Source of the DNA: JAAYZX01 sp040770645
GTDB lineage: Bacteria; Actinomycetota; Thermoleophilia; RBG-16-64-13
Direction: 5' to 3'
Assembly: GCA_040770645.1 (NCBI GenBank)
Contig: JAXGIS010000002.1
Coordinates: 124,001-188,000, forward strand
DNA: 64,000 nt
Shown here: one piece after another, positions 57,106-64,000 of the stretch
Numbering within the stretch: the first letter of the stretch is position 1
How the letters are laid out: each line of letters starts with the position of its first letter
Notes under the pieces: generated by a model
The model's database searches: none
Seen by the model: the letters and a program-made list of their open reading frames with translations, nothing else
Told to the model about the DNA's origin: nothing
Made by a program: the position numbers and the translations under genes

Positions 57106-57861
57106 CTATGTTAGCTGAGGAAGCTCCGAGCCGCACACCGGGCAGGACGGATCTCTGTCCACCTTCACAGAGCAGAAGGTCATGTCCCACAGATCTAGAG
57201 TGAGAAGATCCCGGTTGCACGTACCCGAATCGATGAGAAGCTTGAACACCTCCGTGCTCTGCAGGCTGGCAACCACAGCCACGGCTGTGTTGATGACGGC
57301 GGGCGCAGTATCGGCCGCCGCCGCATCCGCGGGCGGCGGCTCAGGGAAGATGCAACGCAGGCACGGCCCCTCCCCCGGCAGGATGGTCATGGTCATACCC
57401 GACGAACCCCCCACCCCACCGTAAACCCAAGGTAGACCCGCACCCACTGCGGCCGCGTTCAGCAGGAAGCGCGTAGCGAAGTTGTCGGTGCCGTCCACTA
57501 TCACGTCAAGACCATCGAGGAACTCCTCCACGTTCTCGTGGCTGAGTCTGCCTACACGCGAGTCGATGCTCACCGAGCTGTTGGCCTCCCGGAGCCGCTC
57601 GGCCGCTACCTCGGCCTTGAAGCGACCGGCAACCACATCTTCTTCCGTATACAGCACCTGACGGGGTAGGTTACTGAGCGACACCCGATCGTAGTCCATG
57701 ATCCGCAAGAAGCCCACACCGGCTCGTACCAGTTGCACGGCGATGGTGGACCCAAGTCCGCCGCACCCCCCTAGGCCTACGCGCCCCCGGCCCACCGCAG
57801 CCTGGCCCGTCTCCCCCCACAGTCCGAACTGCAGCTGCCGGAGATAGCGATCGCCGCCCAT
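57106..57861 (-). CDS. ThiF/MoeB/HesA-family adenylyltransferase
   Basis: 251 residues. An E1-like fold: DRYLRQLQFGLWGETGQ, the ATP site VGLGGCGGLGSTIAVQLVRAGVG, LSNLPRQVLYTEEDVV, VIVDGTDNFATRFLLN, GSSGMTMTILPGEGPCLRC and CPVCG (Cys4 zinc), and AVVASLQSTEVFKLL near the active site. Family members adenylate the C-terminus of ubiquitin-like sulfur carriers (ThiS, MoaD) for thiamine, molybdopterin, or cysteine synthesis. No ThiS/MoaD or sulfurtransferase gene is near, so the partner is unknown. It ends 2 bases before the pcrA start. Confidence 0.88.
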   Translation of the reverse strand: MGGDRYLRQLQFGLWGETGQAAVGRGRVGLGGCGGLGSTIAVQLVRAGVGFLRIMDYDRVSLSNLPRQVLYTEEDVVAGRFKAEVAAERLREANSSVSIDSRVGRLSHENVEEFLDGLDVIVDGTDNFATRFLLNAAAVGAGLPWVYGGVGGSSGMTMTILPGEGPCLRCIFPEPPPADAAAADTAPAVINTAVAVVASLQSTEVFKLLIDSGTCNRDLLTLDLWDMTFCSVKVDRDPSCPVCGSELPQLT

Positions 57862-57871
57862 CACTCTGCCT

Positions 57872-58980
57872 TCACTCTCCGCGGCTGGGCAGCGACGCAG
57901 CCGCCAGATCCTTGCCGATTATCACCACTATTCTGCCTGCCGGCAGATCCTTCTGCTCCACAACCTTACCCACCTTCAACAGCGTTCGCACGCGCTCAGC
58001 CTGGGCCACGGCGTCGGGCGCCGCCAGGATTTGCGTGGAGGCGACGTCCGGGAACTGCTCGGCGTTCTTCGGCTCGAGCATGGTGAGACCCAGTATGGAT
58101 ATCACCTCCGTTGCCGCTTCGGCCACTCCTATCTCCCCGGAGCCGTTCTGGACTTCCACGCTCTCGCGAGAGTCGCGTGCCCTGCCCAGGAGTGACGCAA
58201 TTCTCTCCAGATCAGGCTCGAAGTACGATACGCCGCCCCTGGTGGCGTCCTTTCCCGGAACCACCGCTTGGACCTCCGGCGGAGAGGGCAGCTCCCGCAG
58301 AGCCTCGCGGGCCGTCTCCGCCCCAGTGCCGTTCAACTCGAGATCACCCAGTGCCGCTTGGCCTTTCGCCGTCTTGGCCGCGGCGGCTACGGCCCCCGCG
58401 GCGGTCAGCACCGAGGTTGCCGAACCAGTGGCCACCAGCGCCGGCGGCAGAGAGCCGCCCTGTCCCACAGCCACCGCGGCATTGCGAAGCCCCGCCCACT
58501 GCAACTCTGCCACGGTGCCCGCGTCCACCCCGAGCAGCGAACCAATAGACTCGCGCAAAGCTGCCGCACCCGAGTCGCCGCCAACTCGCTCACGGTGTTG
58601 AATCCACTTCCCGTCTTCACAAGAGTGTCGCCCGGGAGGGCCACGAGAATAGTCGGCGGACCTACAGGATCTATGCACAGCAGTGCAACAGTCGTGGCAT
58701 CCTGCATGACGGCCAGCAGCACCGCCGGCCCCTCTCCGGCGGCCTGGGTCACCGAAGTAGGCGCGGACCCGGGATGTGAGGCGCCACCGGGTGTGCGCCC
58801 CAGCAACTGGACAACCGCAAATGCCAACCCACCCACGATCACGAGGGCTGAGAATACGAGGAGCATACGCTTAACGGTCTTCTGGCGGCGGCGACGGAGC
58901 GCCGCGCTGCGGCGGGCACGGTAGCCCGTGCCCGCCGCAGCGCGGCTGTGGCCTGACACCCCTCTATTCCCCGCGTCCAC
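57872..58980 (-). CDS. Degenerate LytR-CpsA-Psr-like protein with LytR_C domain, one frameshift
   Basis: About 369 codons. A basic start with RRSAALRRRRQKTVKR, a TM helix LLVFSALVIVGGLAFAVVQL, then an LCP-like extracellular domain (VALLCIDPVGPPTILVALPGD, LRESIGSLLGVDAGTVAEL) crossing a frame change near 58610, and a C-terminal LytR_C domain (SVEVQNGSGEIGVAEAATEV, VVIIGKDLAA). LCP proteins attach wall polymers to peptidoglycan using an Arg in the IPRDT-like motif; here it reads ALPGDT, so the enzyme may be inactive. It follows nadD in the place where rsfS is often found. Confidence 0.7.
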
Positions 58981-59004
58981 CCAGCCTCTCTGTATCCTCG
59001 ACTT

Positions 59005-59649
59005 CTATCCGCCAACAGGGGTCAAGTACAGACCCCACTTGTCCACGAACTCCGCCACGCATTCCGGCACCAGGTAGCGTATGGGTTCACCCGCCCTCCT
59101 ACGCTCCCGAATCATGCTCGACGACACGGCGAGTCCCGGGATCTCCATAGCCGAAATCCGATCTCCCCCCTCCAGGCTCTGCGCAATCTGCGAGAGGCCG
59201 GCGAGATCATGCCCCGGACGCGAGGCCGCAATGAGTGAAGCAAGACTCAAGAGCCGCTCCGGTTCTTTCCACGTCAAAATCTCCAGAACCGCGTCCGCCC
59301 CGGTGATGAAGAACAGTTCCGTGGCCGGGGGCATGAAGTCACGGAGATACGACATAGTGTCAACGGTGTAATGGGTGCCTCCGCGCTCGAGTTCGAGTCG
59401 CGATACCCAGAGGCGCTCGTGAGATGCTGTGGCCATATGAGCCATGAGGTACCTCAGCTCTCCGGCCGTCAATATCTCCCGCTTGTGTGGCGGCGTGCCG
59501 GTGGGCATGAGGACCACGTGGTCGAGGTGGAATTGATGCAGTGCCTCTTGGGCCACAACCAAATGCCCCATGTGCACCGGGTCGAAACTACCGCCCAGTA
59601 CTCCAAGGCGCCCGCATCCGCGACCCTTCAACAGTTGCAGGGCGTCCAC
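59005..59649 (-). CDS. nadD: Nicotinate mononucleotide adenylyltransferase
   Basis: 214 residues. Makes deamido-NAD. The nucleotidyltransferase motif GVLGGSFDPVHMGHLVVAQEA (HxGH), VVLMPTGTPPHK, LERGGTHYTVDTMSYLRD, FITGADAVLEILTWKEP, and VSSSMIRERRRAGEPIRYLVP (SSxxIR) are all present. Part of the obg-proBA-nadD cluster, a common Gram-positive arrangement. Confidence 0.96.
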   Translation of the reverse strand: MDALQLLKGRGCGRLGVLGGSFDPVHMGHLVVAQEALHQFHLDHVVLMPTGTPPHKREILTAGELRYLMAHMATASHERLWVSRLELERGGTHYTVDTMSYLRDFMPPATELFFITGADAVLEILTWKEPERLLSLASLIAASRPGHDLAGLSQIAQSLEGGDRISAMEIPGLAVSSSMIRERRRAGEPIRYLVPECVAEFVDKWGLYLTPVGG

Positions 59650-59700
59650 GGCGCTTACGGATGAACCCCGAATCCGGAGAGATACATGAGGCTCACGTCA

Positions 59701-60969
59701 TCAGCGCACGTGGCCGTTGCCGGTGACCACATACTTGATGGTAGTCATCTCGCGAAGCGTGAGTGGACCGCGAGCATGGAGCTTCTGCGTGGACACCCCC
59801 AGCTCGGAGCCAAGTCCAAAAGAAACCCCTTCGGTCAGACGGGTGGAAGCGTTGACGTAGACTGCTGCCGCATCTACCTCGTTGGCGAAACGACGTGCGG
59901 CCTCCAAATCACGGGTGACAATGGCCTCCGAGTGCCCACTGCCGAAGCGCCCGATGTGCTCAATGGCCTCGGCCAGGCTGCTGACCACCCTCACCGTTAA
60001 CTCCAGGCCGAGGAATTCGGCCGCGTAGTGCTCCTCGCTCGCCGGCGCCAGCATCTGGCCCACCTCGCCCATGAGGCTTCTGGTTCGTTCACATGCATAG
60101 ATGGTTACTTTGCGATCTTGCATGTCCGAGATGACCCGAGGCAGGAAGGCCTCCGCCACAGCCTCATGAACCAGCAACGTCTCCACAGAGTTGCACACAC
60201 CGGGTCGTTGCAGCTTGGCGTTCAGCGCGATGGCCAACGCCTGGGTAAGATCCGCAGCCCGATCGACATATACGTGACAGTTTCCCGCGGAAGCCAACAG
60301 AACAGGTACGCGACTGTTCTCCAAGACGAAGTTGCGCAGTCCCACCCCGCCACGAGCCACGGCCAGATCCACCAATCCCGTCAACCGCAGCAGTTCCAGA
60401 AGCGCATCCCGCTCTTTGGTGGGGACGAACTGAATGCAGCCGCCGGGGAGCCCGGCTTCCAACACGGCACCCGTGATGACCTCGGCCAGAATGCGATTGG
60501 TGGCGAAAGCGTGGGATCCACCCCGCAGAATCACGGAGTCGCCCGCCTTGAGACATACTGCCGCCGCATCCACAGTGACGTTGGGTCGGGATTCATAGAT
60601 GACCGCCACCACGCCGAAGGGAACGCGTCGAACTTCTATCGCCAGCCCCAGTGACGTTCGCCAACCCTCAATCACCTCTCCAACGGGATCAGGCATTCCC
60701 GCCAGCACCTTGAGGCTCTGGATGATCTCCTCCACACGATGCTCATCAAGCAGAAGCCGGTCCAGCTGAGACGCAGACAGACCCTTCTTGCGGGCGGCGG
60801 TGACGTCGGCTGCGTTCTCCTGCAGCACCTCACCCATGCGGCGCTCGAGCGCCTCCGCCATGAGCGCGAGGGCTTGGTTCTTTTCTGTGGTGAGTGCGGA
60901 AGCCAGGCGTCGCGAAGCAAGCCGTGCGTCCTGTGCCAGGGTACGAATATCCACACCGCCCTCCCCCAA
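59701..60969 (-). CDS. proA: Gamma-glutamyl phosphate reductase
   Basis: 422 residues. Second step of proline synthesis; reduces glutamyl phosphate to semialdehyde. Visible: VRRVPFGVVAVIYESRPNVT, GDSVILRGGSHAFATNRIL, IQFVPTKERDALLELL, GNCHVYVDRAADL, LQRPGVCNSVETLLVHEA with the catalytic Cys, and NASTRLTEGVSFGLGSELG. It lies 70 bases after proB. A GTG start 12 bases within the frame (VDIRTLAQ) is an alternative. Confidence 0.96.
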   Translation of the reverse strand: MGEGGVDIRTLAQDARLASRRLASALTTEKNQALALMAEALERRMGEVLQENAADVTAARKKGLSASQLDRLLLDEHRVEEIIQSLKVLAGMPDPVGEVIEGWRTSLGLAIEVRRVPFGVVAVIYESRPNVTVDAAAVCLKAGDSVILRGGSHAFATNRILAEVITGAVLEAGLPGGCIQFVPTKERDALLELLRLTGLVDLAVARGGVGLRNFVLENSRVPVLLASAGNCHVYVDRAADLTQALAIALNAKLQRPGVCNSVETLLVHEAVAEAFLPRVISDMQDRKVTIYACERTRSLMGEVGQMLAPASEEHYAAEFLGLELTVRVVSSLAEAIEHIGRFGSGHSEAIVTRDLEAARRFANEVDAAAVYVNASTRLTEGVSFGLGSELGVSTQKLHARGPLTLREMTTIKYVVTGNGHVR

Positions 60970-61039
60970 ACTAGATCACACCACGGGCGCCGCACTGCCG
61001 GTGGGGTTAGCGCGGCTTTCCCACTTAGCGCCATCCATG

Positions 61040-62155
61040 TTACTCCACCAACACCAGGTAGTCCCTGTGGATGGCGTCGGGCGAAGTGTGAGGCAGAACC
61101 TCGGCTGCTTCCTGACTCCGCAAGCCCTTGACGGCTTCTAGTTCCTCGCTGGAGTAGTCCACGATACCCCGGGCCAACTCCCGCCCCTCCTGATCGCACA
61201 CGGATACGGCATCCCCGGCGCTGAACGAGCCTTCCACACCCGTGATCCCCACGGGCAGCAACGATGCGTTGCAGCACACGGCCCGTGCCGCGCCCTCATC
61301 CACATACACGCGGCCGCTTACCGGCTTGCCGTGCAGCAGCCACAGTTTGAATGCTCCCAACCCCTGATCTCTGGAGAAAAACCGGGTGCCCACGTCTTCA
61401 CCGCCGACGCAGGCAGTAATCACCCCGGGTCGTGAGCCCCGGGCGATGGAGGTACGTACCCCCCCACTGGTGGCCACCTTGGCGGCCCTCACTTTGCTGG
61501 CCATGCCACCCCGACCGAGCGGGCCTCGAGAATCCGTCGATACGGATTCCAGCTCCGAGAAGTCGCGCACCTCTTTGATGAGAGCAGCACGAGGGTCATC
61601 CTGAGGGTTAGACGTATACAACCCTTCCGTATCAGTCAACAAGACCAACAGGTCAGCCTTGAGGAGCAGCGCCACCCGCGCCGCCAACATATCGTTGTCG
61701 CCGAAGCATAGTTCCTCGGTGGAGGTGGTGTCGTTCTCGTTGACAATGGGAACCACTTTCCATTCCAAGAGCTTGTGTAGGGTGTTTCTCGCATTCAAGT
61801 AGCTGGTACGTATGGCGAAGTCGCGCGCACTGAGGAGCACCTGCGCGGTCACAACCTCCTCGTGGCCGAAGAGCTCGCTGTAGGCGTGAAAGAGGCGCCC
61901 TTGACCCACCGCAGCCAGGGCCTGCAACTGTTCCACTTCCACCGGCTTGCTGGTAATGCCGAGTGGTCCCATTCCGGACGATACGGCCCCCGAAGAGACC
62001 AGAACCACTCGATGCCCGCGACGATGCAGGTCACAGATCTCCGCCACCCGCCCCGCCATGGGGCCCAGACGGAACTTGCCGCGTTCATCGGTGAGAGTAC
62101 TGGATCCGATTTTCACAACTACCGTCATGGTGCTACGCCTACCCGCCACCTTCAC
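61040..62155 (-). CDS. proB: Glutamate 5-kinase
   Basis: About 371 residues with a C-terminal PUA domain. First step of proline synthesis. Kinase motifs VVVKIGSSTLTDERGKF, VVLVSSGAVSSGMGPLG, VPIVNENDTTSTEELCFGDND, LVLLTDTEGLYTSNP, and GGMASKVRAAKVATSGG are intact. The PUA region (GRVYVDEGAARAVC) is typical of feedback-controlled enzymes. The start is uncertain: GTG 62155 abuts the obg stop and ribosome site, and ATG 62128 is an alternative. Confidence 0.95.
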   Translation of the reverse strand: MKVAGRRSTMTVVVKIGSSTLTDERGKFRLGPMAGRVAEICDLHRRGHRVVLVSSGAVSSGMGPLGITSKPVEVEQLQALAAVGQGRLFHAYSELFGHEEVVTAQVLLSARDFAIRTSYLNARNTLHKLLEWKVVPIVNENDTTSTEELCFGDNDMLAARVALLLKADLLVLLTDTEGLYTSNPQDDPRAALIKEVRDFSELESVSTDSRGPLGRGGMASKVRAAKVATSGGVRTSIARGSRPGVITACVGGEDVGTRFFSRDQGLGAFKLWLLHGKPVSGRVYVDEGAARAVCCNASLLPVGITGVEGSFSAGDAVSVCDQEGRELARGIVDYSSEELEAVKGLRSQEAAEVLPHTSPDAIHRDYLVLVE

Positions 62156-62157
62156 TC

Positions 62158-63597
62158 CTACTGAAACTCAAAGATATACCCGGCGATCTCCACCTCGTCA
62201 CCGGGTTCCGCACCTGCCTCGCGCAGGGCTTCTTCCAGCCCCAAGCGGCTCAAACGTCTGTCAAGGTACCGCACCGCTTCGTCATTAGCCAAATCAGTTC
62301 GTCTGACCAAACGCTCCACGGCCTCCCCCTCCACAACGAACCCCTGCTCGGTCCTTCGCAATACGAGCGTACTGCCTTTGGCGGCCGCCGGTCTGTACAC
62401 CACATGCGCCCCAGTTGCCCGAGTGGGCTCGGAACCCATTGGCTCGCTCTCTTCGCGAGGGGCGGCTCCGCTCGCGACTGCGCCATCAGATGCGTAATCC
62501 GGTCCGGCGTCAGGTGCCCCCACGGCTGTCTCCACCTGGGAAGACCCGAGCGCCCGCCATGTGGCCCAGACCAACCACTCTATGCCCTTGCCCGTGGCCG
62601 CAGACACGGGACACACCAGGATTTCGAGGGGTGGAGATGAATCATCCTCGGTCCACGAGAAAGCGGGGTGTCCCGCCTCCCTCAGCTGAGCCACTTCGCT
62701 GTGGAACTCCCGCAGCCTCTCCGACACCACCGTGTCATCCACGACATCGACCTTGTTGAGCACCACGATCTGCGGCCTGCGTCCCAGGGTGGAAGCGTGG
62801 GCCTCGAGTTCATGCAGGATGGTGCGGAAGTTCGCCATGGGCTCGTCACCGTAATAGCCGGTTATGTCCACCACGTGGAGTAGGAGCCTGCATCGCTCCA
62901 AGTGAGCGAGGAACTCGGTCCCCAGCCCCACCCCTTCACTCGCTCCTTCCAGGAGCCCCGGCACGTCGGCAACGGTGAACGACCCCTCCCGACCGGGAAC
63001 CTCCACCACGCCGAGCATAGGCTCCAGTGTGGTGAATGGGTAATCCGCCACCTTGGGCCGCGCGCGCGAGATGCGCCGGAGGAGCATGGATTTCCCCGCG
63101 TTCGGAAGTCCCGCCAGCCCCACGTCCGCCATGAGTCGCAGAGTCAGACTCAGCCAGCGAGTTTCCCCCTCCTCGCCCAACTCGGCGAAGCGGGGAGCCT
63201 GACGCACGGCAGTGACAAAGCGCGCATTGCCCTTTCCCCCCATGCCTCCCTGTGCCACCCGCGTGCGCTGTCCATGGCGCGTGAGGTCGGCCACCACAAG
63301 GTCGCCGTCACGCACCTCGGTGCCGAGCGGCACCCGAACTACCACATCGTCGCCCCGAGCGCCGGCTTTGTTCGCGCCCCTGCCGTGGCCACCATTGCCG
63401 GCTTTGAAGTGGACGTGACCTCCAAAGTAGTAGAGGTCGCGCAGGCCTTCATCGGCTTCAATCCAGACGCTGCCACCGTCACCACCGTCACCACCGTCGG
63501 GGCCGCCGCGAGGCACATGCTTCTCGCGGCGGAAAGAGATGCAGCCGTTGCCCCCCCGACCTGCCGTCACATTTATCTTGGCGCGATCCGAGAACAC
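62158..63597 (-). CDS. obg: Ribosome-assembly GTPase Obg (CgtA)
   Basis: 479 residues. Obg glycine-rich domain (FSDRAKINVTAGRGGNGCIS, GGPDGGDGGDGGSVWIEAD, FKAGNGGHGRGANKAGARG), GTPase domain with G1 GLPNAGKSMLLRRISRARP, G3 DVPGLLEGASEG, G4 NKVD, and G5 SAATGKG, and a C-terminal OCT domain after an insertion of about 70 polar residues. The usual G1 has GKST; here GKSM, with the key Lys and Ser kept. Follows rpmA as in most bacteria. The start is GTG. Confidence 0.97.
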   Translation of the reverse strand: MFSDRAKINVTAGRGGNGCISFRREKHVPRGGPDGGDGGDGGSVWIEADEGLRDLYYFGGHVHFKAGNGGHGRGANKAGARGDDVVVRVPLGTEVRDGDLVVADLTRHGQRTRVAQGGMGGKGNARFVTAVRQAPRFAELGEEGETRWLSLTLRLMADVGLAGLPNAGKSMLLRRISRARPKVADYPFTTLEPMLGVVEVPGREGSFTVADVPGLLEGASEGVGLGTEFLAHLERCRLLLHVVDITGYYGDEPMANFRTILHELEAHASTLGRRPQIVVLNKVDVVDDTVVSERLREFHSEVAQLREAGHPAFSWTEDDSSPPLEILVCPVSAATGKGIEWLVWATWRALGSSQVETAVGAPDAGPDYASDGAVASGAAPREESEPMGSEPTRATGAHVVYRPAAAKGSTLVLRRTEQGFVVEGEAVERLVRRTDLANDEAVRYLDRRLSRLGLEEALREAGAEPGDEVEIAGYIFEFQ

Positions 63598-63677
63598 GGT
63601 GAAAGACGACCTATGGGTGGAGTGAAGGGTGAGAAATGGGGAGGCGCGGCCCCCAAAGGGCGCCGCGCCGCACTCAG

Positions 63678-63941
63678 TTACTCGGTTGCCTGAGGACCGA
63701 TGATGCGGATGGCGCGACCCCGCCGCCCGCGGGTGAAGAGCACCACACCATCCGCCTTGGCGAACAGCGTGTCATCTCTGCCGATGCCGACATTCACACC
63801 TGGGTGGAAACGGGTACCGCGCTGACGAACCAGGATAGACCCGGCAGTGACGAATTGGCCCCCGAACGCCTTGACGCCCAGACGCTGCGCGTTGGAGTCC
63901 CGCCCATTGCGCGAGCTACCGCCGCCTTTTTTGTGAGCCAT
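63678..63941 (-). CDS. rpmA: 50S ribosomal protein L27
   Basis: 87 residues. The classic start MAHKKGGGSSRNGRDSNAQR without any N-terminal cleavage extension, then LGVKAFGGQFVTAGSILVRQ, RGTRFHPGVNVGIGRDDTLF, and GVVLFTRGRRGRAIRI. The N-terminal arm reaches the peptidyl-transferase centre. ATG 63941 has AGAGGAG upstream; it follows rplU. Confidence 0.98.
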   Translation of the reverse strand: MAHKKGGGSSRNGRDSNAQRLGVKAFGGQFVTAGSILVRQRGTRFHPGVNVGIGRDDTLFAKADGVVLFTRGRRGRAIRIIGPQATE

Positions 63942-63956
63942 GAGACGCTATCTCCT

Positions 63957-64000
63957 CTAACCTATCTGTTCCACGGAAAGGCGGGTGAGCGCACTGCGAA
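63957..64000 (-). CDS. rplU: 50S ribosomal protein L21, 3' end only
   Basis: The last 13 codons read SALTRLSVEQIG (with a preceding Arg) then TAG, matching the L21 C-terminus (family LTRVKIEQI), directly upstream of rpmA where rplU is always found. The rest of the gene lies outside the window. Confidence 0.85.
   Translation of the reverse strand, partial: RSALTRLSVEQIG

Noticed and set aside
1..64000. CRISPR arrays, tRNA, and rRNA genes
   Set aside because: No direct-repeat/spacer pattern, no cloverleaf with a conserved T-loop, and no rRNA-like block were seen on either strand by eye.

Overview
This window is a GC-rich chromosomal segment, probably from a deep-branching Actinomycetota, likely a metagenome-derived assembly. 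The support is OpcA (a G6PDH assembly protein of Actinobacteria and Cyanobacteria), a DivIVA/SepF/FtsZ/MraZ division cluster, PyrR, a LytR_C-domain protein and a DNPR motif in MurE that points to meso-diaminopimelate peptidoglycan. The lineage is inference; no rRNA or tRNA gene is visible. Almost every gene lies on the minus strand, so the layout is best read from right to left.

Layout. 63957-57106: rplU(end)-rpmA-obg-proB-proA-nadD-LytR/LCP-like-thiF-like. 57104-54698: a UvrD/PcrA helicase. 54385-32342: the division and cell wall (dcw) cluster in canonical order, mraZ-rsmH-ftsL-ftsI-murE-murF-mraY-murD-ftsW-murG-murC-murB-ftsQ-ftsZ-pgeF-yggS-sepF-divIVA-yggU-dksA/traR-lspA-rluD, preceded by a clear MraZ box of 10-bp-spaced TGG repeats. 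29222-32270 (+): a bifunctional proline dehydrogenase / P5C dehydrogenase gene whose middle has been replaced by a homopolymer-like G/C block and a foreign GMC-oxidoreductase fragment. 29047-20398: an apparent defence island with a giant N6-adenine methyltransferase, a PLD-nuclease/SNF2 helicase translationally coupled to it, and a HigB-HigA-SecB toxin-antitoxin-chaperone module. 20249-15469: pentose phosphate genes tkt, tal (truncated) and opcA, with an IS transposase fragment where the tal 3' end and zwf would be expected. 15364-6921: pyrimidine genes pyrR, pyrB, pyrC, carA, interspersed with a methyltransferase, half-permeases, a zinc-ribbon protein and a PAS protein. 6904-622: PlsY-like acyltransferase, a glycosyltransferase, a DUF3467 protein, a peroxiredoxin with an in-frame UGA at its catalytic cysteine position (a selenoprotein), a carboxylesterase lipoprotein and adenine deaminase. 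The left edge carries a broken DNA alkylation repair gene.

Sequence quality matters for reading this window. Many essential genes (murD, murG, murE, ftsI, lspA, pyrC, pcrA) have single-base frame changes with otherwise intact protein sequence on both sides, so most frameshifts are probably sequencing or assembly errors rather than pseudogenes. The selenocysteine codon is different: the frame is continuous on both sides of the UGA, and a hairpin with bacterial SECIS geometry follows.

The most interesting items are the selenoprotein peroxiredoxin with its SECIS candidate, the methyltransferase + PLD/SNF2 helicase module, the adjacent toxin-antitoxin-chaperone operon, the IS/transaldolase junction, and the chimeric putA.
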